Source: SB11 sp965222995
GTDB taxonomy: Bacteria > Bacteroidota > Bacteroidia > UBA8524
Assembly (NCBI GenBank): GCA_965222995.1
Contig: OZ244977.1
Coordinates: 3,348,001-3,412,000, forward strand
Length of the DNA: 64,000 nucleotides
Direction of reading: 5' to 3'
Positions within the stretch are counted from its first letter, which is position 1, and each line of letters begins with the position of its first letter. Below are positions 60,301-64,000 of the stretch, in pieces. Under the pieces are notes generated by a model. The model saw nothing but the letters and a program-made list of their open reading frames with translations, was not told the origin of the DNA and did no database searches. The position numbers were made by a program, and so were the translations under genes.

Positions 60301-62526
60301 ATGAAAAAGCATCTTATTACACTAGTTTTTCTTTTTGTAGGCTTCCTTAGCTTACAGGCACAAACCAAACGTGCGCTATTTATTGGTATCAATACTTACT
60401 TTCCAAAAGGGGCAGTAGCATCAGAGTTAAGAACGCCACCACCTAATTTAGATGGTTGTGTAAACGATGCGAAGAGTGTTCGTGAAATAATGCAAACACG
60501 CTACGGTATTGAAAATAAACATATTAGCACTTTATACAATCAAGAGGCAAGCCGTAAAGCCATAATAAAAGCTATAGAAAAGCTTACCAAAGAATCTAAA
60601 AAAGGCGACGTAGTTTTTATCTATTATGCGGGGCACGGGTCGCAGGTAAAAAACTCATTATCAAATGAAAACGATAAAAAAGACGAAACTATAGTACCTG
60701 CTGATGCTTACAAAGGAGTACTGGATATTCGTGATAAAGAATTTGCTAAACTAATTAATAAACTAGTAGATAAAGGAGTAATAGTTACCTCTATATTCGA
60801 TAGTTGCCATAGTGGTTCTATCTCTCGTGGTGATTACCAACCAAAGTTCAGGTTTAGCCCAGGTGATAGTAGAGATGTTAAAGACCCTTCTAACCCGGAA
60901 CCTCCAGAAAATAGAGGCGCGTTAACTATATCAGCAGCTCGTGATAAAGAACCTGCAAAAGAAGTAAAAGACAAAAATGGCGACCCACACGGTGGGTTTA
61001 CCGTAGCACTTATACAAGTACTAAGTGATGTTACTGCTGCAACTCCTGTACAACAGATATTCGATAGAATTGAAGCAATAATGCAGTTTCAAAATCTTTC
61101 GCAAAAACCGGTATTAGCTGGAAATACAGAACGCCGCAACGGAACACTTTTAGGTATAGATAAATCTAAACTTCCTAATAAACTTCTTATTCCAGTAATA
61201 AAATACGAGGATGGCGAAGTACACTTACAAGCGGGTTTTCCTTCTTCTATTAGCCCAAAAACTCAACTAGTTAAAAAAACAGACAAAGGTGAAATAGTAC
61301 TAGAAATTACCCGTATGGGTGGGCCTAGCCTTAGCTACGCTAAAGTATTAAAAGGTGACCCAAAAAATATTAATGCAGGAGATTTGTTTGAGGTTAGCAA
61401 TATTGTTGTAGCTCCGGAAGCTGCCATAAAAGTATACATTTACGAGAGTGCTTTTAGTGATGAAATGCTAACCACTACTGTTAAAAACATTGCAGGAAAA
61501 AACTACAAATGGCAAAACGCAACCATTCTTAACCCTGCTTACCAAAACCTATATTACAGAGATGGTAAATGGGTAATTACCTATAAAGACAAAGACTTTC
61601 AAAACCTAGGCAATACTGTTAGTGTAGATGTGCTTAGTGGTAAAGCAGTAAAAGATTCTAGCTTTTTATTCAATATTCCTGCCAGTGCAACACTAAGTAA
61701 ATTACTAAAAGAAAAGTTTAATGGTTTTAGTAATGTGGCTATAACTACTGACCCTAACGAGGCAGACTACCACTTAGTAGGACGTTGGAGAAATAATAAA
61801 ATAGAGTATGCTTTTATAAACCCTATCCGTTTGTATGAAAGTGGAGAAAGCGAAAGCCAATTACCTTTACGTACAAATTTCTTCTCAATAGATAAAAATA
61901 CAGGAGGAGAAGCTGCTATTGCCGATAGTTTAGAGATTTACATGCTTCGTATAGCAAAAGTAAAATCATGGCTAACATTACCTAGCCCTCCAGATGATGG
62001 AAGCTTCCCTTTCTCTTTTGCACTTCGTCGCTCAAGTACAGGCGAGTTAATTACCAACGGGCAAGAGGTAAAATACCACGATACATTAGGGTTAGTATTT
62101 ACAGTTGATTTAGATAATGAATTATACTGGGATAGAAATAAACGCTATACCTATGTATTTTCAATAGATAGCAAAGGAGAGATGTTGTTACTATTCCCTC
62201 GTAATATTACAGGAGAAAACACCTACCCCTTAATGAACAGAAGGACGTACGAAATTCGCCAGAATGCACCACTAGGACCGAAACGCTTATTTAGAATTAC
62301 TGACAGTACAGGCTATATGAACTACCTAATGCTTACTTCGGCTGAGCCCATTAATAACCTTGATATTTTTAAGCAAGAGGGTGTTTTTAAACAAGAAAAA
62401 GAGCGTGGAGGCTCAGACTTAGAAAAACTTTTGGGTGGGGTAGGAGCATCAACCCGTAGTGAGTTAATAGCGCCTGCCAGTTGGTCAATTACCAGAATTT
62501 CTGTAAAATGCGTACCTAGAAAATAA
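60301..62526 (+). CDS. Secreted caspase-like (peptidase C14) protein with C-terminal DUF4384 domain
   Basis: A 741-residue exported caspase-fold protease. Signal MKKHLITLVFLFVGFLSLQA, then the p20-like domain beginning RALFIGINTYF; catalytic dyad H112 (YYAGHGSQ) and C169 (SIFDSCHSGS) intact. A middle module of unknown fold covers about 300-560; the last ~170 residues resemble DUF4384 (DNELYWDRNKRYTYVFSID ... LFPRNITGENTYPL), a cytosolic/periplasmic domain often fused to caspases and kinases. The gene follows pheS by 59 bases, and the CHASE2 gene begins 4 bases after its stop. Substrates and activation are unknown. Confidence 0.93.
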   Translation: MKKHLITLVFLFVGFLSLQAQTKRALFIGINTYFPKGAVASELRTPPPNLDGCVNDAKSVREIMQTRYGIENKHISTLYNQEASRKAIIKAIEKLTKESKKGDVVFIYYAGHGSQVKNSLSNENDKKDETIVPADAYKGVLDIRDKEFAKLINKLVDKGVIVTSIFDSCHSGSISRGDYQPKFRFSPGDSRDVKDPSNPEPPENRGALTISAARDKEPAKEVKDKNGDPHGGFTVALIQVLSDVTAATPVQQIFDRIEAIMQFQNLSQKPVLAGNTERRNGTLLGIDKSKLPNKLLIPVIKYEDGEVHLQAGFPSSISPKTQLVKKTDKGEIVLEITRMGGPSLSYAKVLKGDPKNINAGDLFEVSNIVVAPEAAIKVYIYESAFSDEMLTTTVKNIAGKNYKWQNATILNPAYQNLYYRDGKWVITYKDKDFQNLGNTVSVDVLSGKAVKDSSFLFNIPASATLSKLLKEKFNGFSNVAITTDPNEADYHLVGRWRNNKIEYAFINPIRLYESGESESQLPLRTNFFSIDKNTGGEAAIADSLEIYMLRIAKVKSWLTLPSPPDDGSFPFSFALRRSSTGELITNGQEVKYHDTLGLVFTVDLDNELYWDRNKRYTYVFSIDSKGEMLLLFPRNITGENTYPLMNRRTYEIRQNAPLGPKRLFRITDSTGYMNYLMLTSAEPINNLDIFKQEGVFKQEKERGGSDLEKLLGGVGASTRSELIAPASWSITRISVKCVPRK

Positions 62527-62529
62527 CCC

Positions 62530-63711
62530 ATGCAGCGTAAGCATTTAGTAAGAGATAGCATAGGCTCTACCATTGCCGTTTTTTTGGTAATGGCAGCCTT
62601 TGCTTATATACCTTTCAACCTAAAAATTTTAAATCCCATAAAACATGGGCTAAAAGATTTTCAGTTTAGCGATATATACTTCTCAAAAATTCAAAGTAAA
62701 GCACCTATAGATACCAATATAGTTATTGTAAATATTGGGTATAACAATCGTTACCAGTTAGCGCAGCAATTAAAAACTATAAAAAAACACGAGCCTGCGG
62801 TAATAGGTGTAGATGTCCTTTTCCGTAGTGATAAAGACCCAATGATAGATTCTTTATTACAAGAAGAAATTAATAGTACACCCAACTTGGTAATGGCTTC
62901 TTACCTTACTGGAGAAGATAAAAATAACAGGTTTACAGAGCTTGATACCACCACCTTAAACTTAAAAAATCAAAATTGGGGCTTTATAAATTTTGTAGGC
63001 AAAAACGAGAGTTACCCTGTTAGGAAAATAAAGCCTTTTTATAAGCTTGCCCAGAAACAAGAAAACAGTTTTGCGGCTGCTATAGCACAAATGTTTGATG
63101 AGGAAGGGTATGAAAAGCTAAAACAACGCAATAAAGAATTTGAGATAATAAACTATAGCCGCAAGCAAGAACAATATGTAGTTATAGACGTAAACGAGCT
63201 GGAGCAAACAGACCTTTCTATACTTAAAGATAAGATAGTGCTAATGGGTTTTTTAGGGCCGGATGTTAATACACGGGTGTTAGAAGAAAGCCGTTTTACA
63301 CCCATGAATAAAAAGTATAGCGGAAAGTCTTTTCCTGATATGTATGGGGTAGTAATTCATGCTAACTTTTTAAGCTCTATTTTAGCCAAAGATTATATAA
63401 ATAAAATACCCTTTTGGCTTAGTATAGTAATTGCGTTTATTATATGTTTTGTTCATATATTCTTCTTCATAAAATATTATGTAAGACATCATAAGTTTTA
63501 CCATTTAGTTACTAAGCTAATACAGCTATTTACTTTTGTGTTAATGGTATACGTATCGTTTATGTTCCTTTCTTGGTTTGGGTTAGATGTAGATATGGGG
63601 GCAATTTTAGGGTCTATAGCATTATCGGTAGATGTTATATATTTTTATGATGGTTTTGTAACGTGGCTGCACGAAAAATACGGCTACGAAACCGTATTTG
63701 GACATCACTAA
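62530..63711 (+). CDS. CHASE2-domain membrane sensor protein
   Basis: A 393-residue membrane protein: one N-terminal membrane segment (IAVFLVMAAFAYIPFNL), an extracytoplasmic CHASE2 domain (around 40-290, with FSDIYFSKIQSKAPIDTNIV, VIGVDVLFRSDKDP and IVLMGFLGPDV typical), and about three C-terminal membrane segments (WLSIVIAFIICFVHIFFFI; LFTFVLMVYVSFMFLSWFG). No kinase, cyclase or CHAT output is attached, unlike most CHASE2 proteins. Its output partner may be the caspase-like protein four bases upstream. Confidence 0.92.
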   Translation: MQRKHLVRDSIGSTIAVFLVMAAFAYIPFNLKILNPIKHGLKDFQFSDIYFSKIQSKAPIDTNIVIVNIGYNNRYQLAQQLKTIKKHEPAVIGVDVLFRSDKDPMIDSLLQEEINSTPNLVMASYLTGEDKNNRFTELDTTTLNLKNQNWGFINFVGKNESYPVRKIKPFYKLAQKQENSFAAAIAQMFDEEGYEKLKQRNKEFEIINYSRKQEQYVVIDVNELEQTDLSILKDKIVLMGFLGPDVNTRVLEESRFTPMNKKYSGKSFPDMYGVVIHANFLSSILAKDYINKIPFWLSIVIAFIICFVHIFFFIKYYVRHHKFYHLVTKLIQLFTFVLMVYVSFMFLSWFGLDVDMGAILGSIALSVDVIYFYDGFVTWLHEKYGYETVFGHH

Positions 63712-63771
63712 AAAGCTATTTACTATTTGTAGATTAAGGGTATTAATCTATGTAACCAAACAATTAAAGCC

Positions 63772-64000
63772 ATGAAAAAACTAAGTCTATTATTATTTGC
63801 CTTTATTTTTTCTTTGGCAGCTACAGCTGCCGAAAACGAATTTGTAGTTTTCTCTATAAAAGGCAAAGCAGAATATAAAACCAACAGAAGTAAAGACTGG
63901 AAAACAGTTATAGCCAAAACACCTTTTAACAAAGGCGATAAAATAAAACTAGATAACGGTGCTGAGCTTGTGTTGCTTTACAAAGAATACAAAACCTTAA
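63772..64000 (+). CDS. Secreted FecR-like protein (5' part; runs off the window)
   Basis: 76 codons are visible. Signal MKKLSLLLFAFIFSLAATAA, then FVVFSIKGKAEYKTNRSKDW, VIAKTPFNKGDKIKLDNGAE and LVLLYKEY, which resembles the FecR-type beta domain with its G-V-E ... G-D-I-x-L pattern. This is by eye, with limited confidence. The ATG at 63772 is 60 bases after the CHASE2 stop, so it is likely the third gene of the caspase-CHASE2 run. Confidence 0.75.
   Translation, partial: MKKLSLLLFAFIFSLAATAAENEFVVFSIKGKAEYKTNRSKDWKTVIAKTPFNKGDKIKLDNGAELVLLYKEYKTL

Noticed and set aside
63723..63932. Minus-strand ORF of 69 codons at the window end
   Set aside because: Antisense to the secreted FecR-like gene start at 63772, which has a signal peptide.

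Overview
This window comes from a chromosome of the phylum Bacteroidota. The evidence is a PorV-type outer-membrane protein and a type B type IX secretion sorting domain, a DUF4270 lipoprotein next to panC and a one-domain GT5 protein, bacillithiol synthesis (bshA), many lipoproteins, AT-rich DNA, and repeated -7 boxes matching the phylum's TAnnTTTG promoter consensus, several of them only 5-10 nt before the ATG. Order and genus cannot be fixed from sequence alone. No rRNA, tRNA, CRISPR array, insertion sequence or prophage was seen; this is mostly housekeeping chromosome.

Layout. 0-8 kb: 5' end of uvrB, a lipoprotein, a kinase/receiver pair and a 1687-residue TPR-CHAT protein. 8-19 kb: pgk, a GT-C glycosyltransferase, a Rieske protein, small unknowns and GNATs, a beta-propeller lipoprotein with PorV, di-haem peroxidase, lipocalin, RluD, a hydrolase. 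19-26 kb: PpiD-like chaperone, then the surface-sugar genes gmd, GNAT, fcl, facing a deacetylase-like and a FemAB-like gene. 26-36 kb (minus strand): lutB-like, two amidohydrolases, two tandem 154-residue secreted paralogues (one with no ATG/GTG/TTG start), dnaG, a lipoprotein. 36-50 kb: panC, truncated GT5, DUF4270, DAHP synthase, glmS, S41 protease, methyltransferase, GT-C plus GT2 pair, tadA, bshA, LytTR regulator, RluB-like synthase. 50-59 kb (plus strand): paired M16 peptidases, a T9SS substrate, ybeY, mnmG, an Ig-like lipoprotein. 59-64 kb: pheS, then caspase-like protease, CHASE2 membrane protein and the start of a FecR-like secreted protein.

Two things stand out. First, 51.8-55.3 kb holds four near-consensus ParB-binding (parS) sites, three inside coding sequence, and 3.5 kb further on is a 418-base non-coding stretch with DnaA-box-like 9-mers, dyads and an AT-rich tract. 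Together they suggest an origin-proximal region with a candidate oriC between the Ig-like lipoprotein gene and pheS. Gene orientation does not flip there, so this needs whole-genome skew to settle. Second, the window encodes two caspase-fold proteases with intact His/Cys dyads: the TPR-CHAT protein and the caspase-DUF4384 protein that sits in an apparent operon with a CHASE2 sensor and a FecR-like protein. The latter looks like an envelope sensing-proteolysis module of unknown function.
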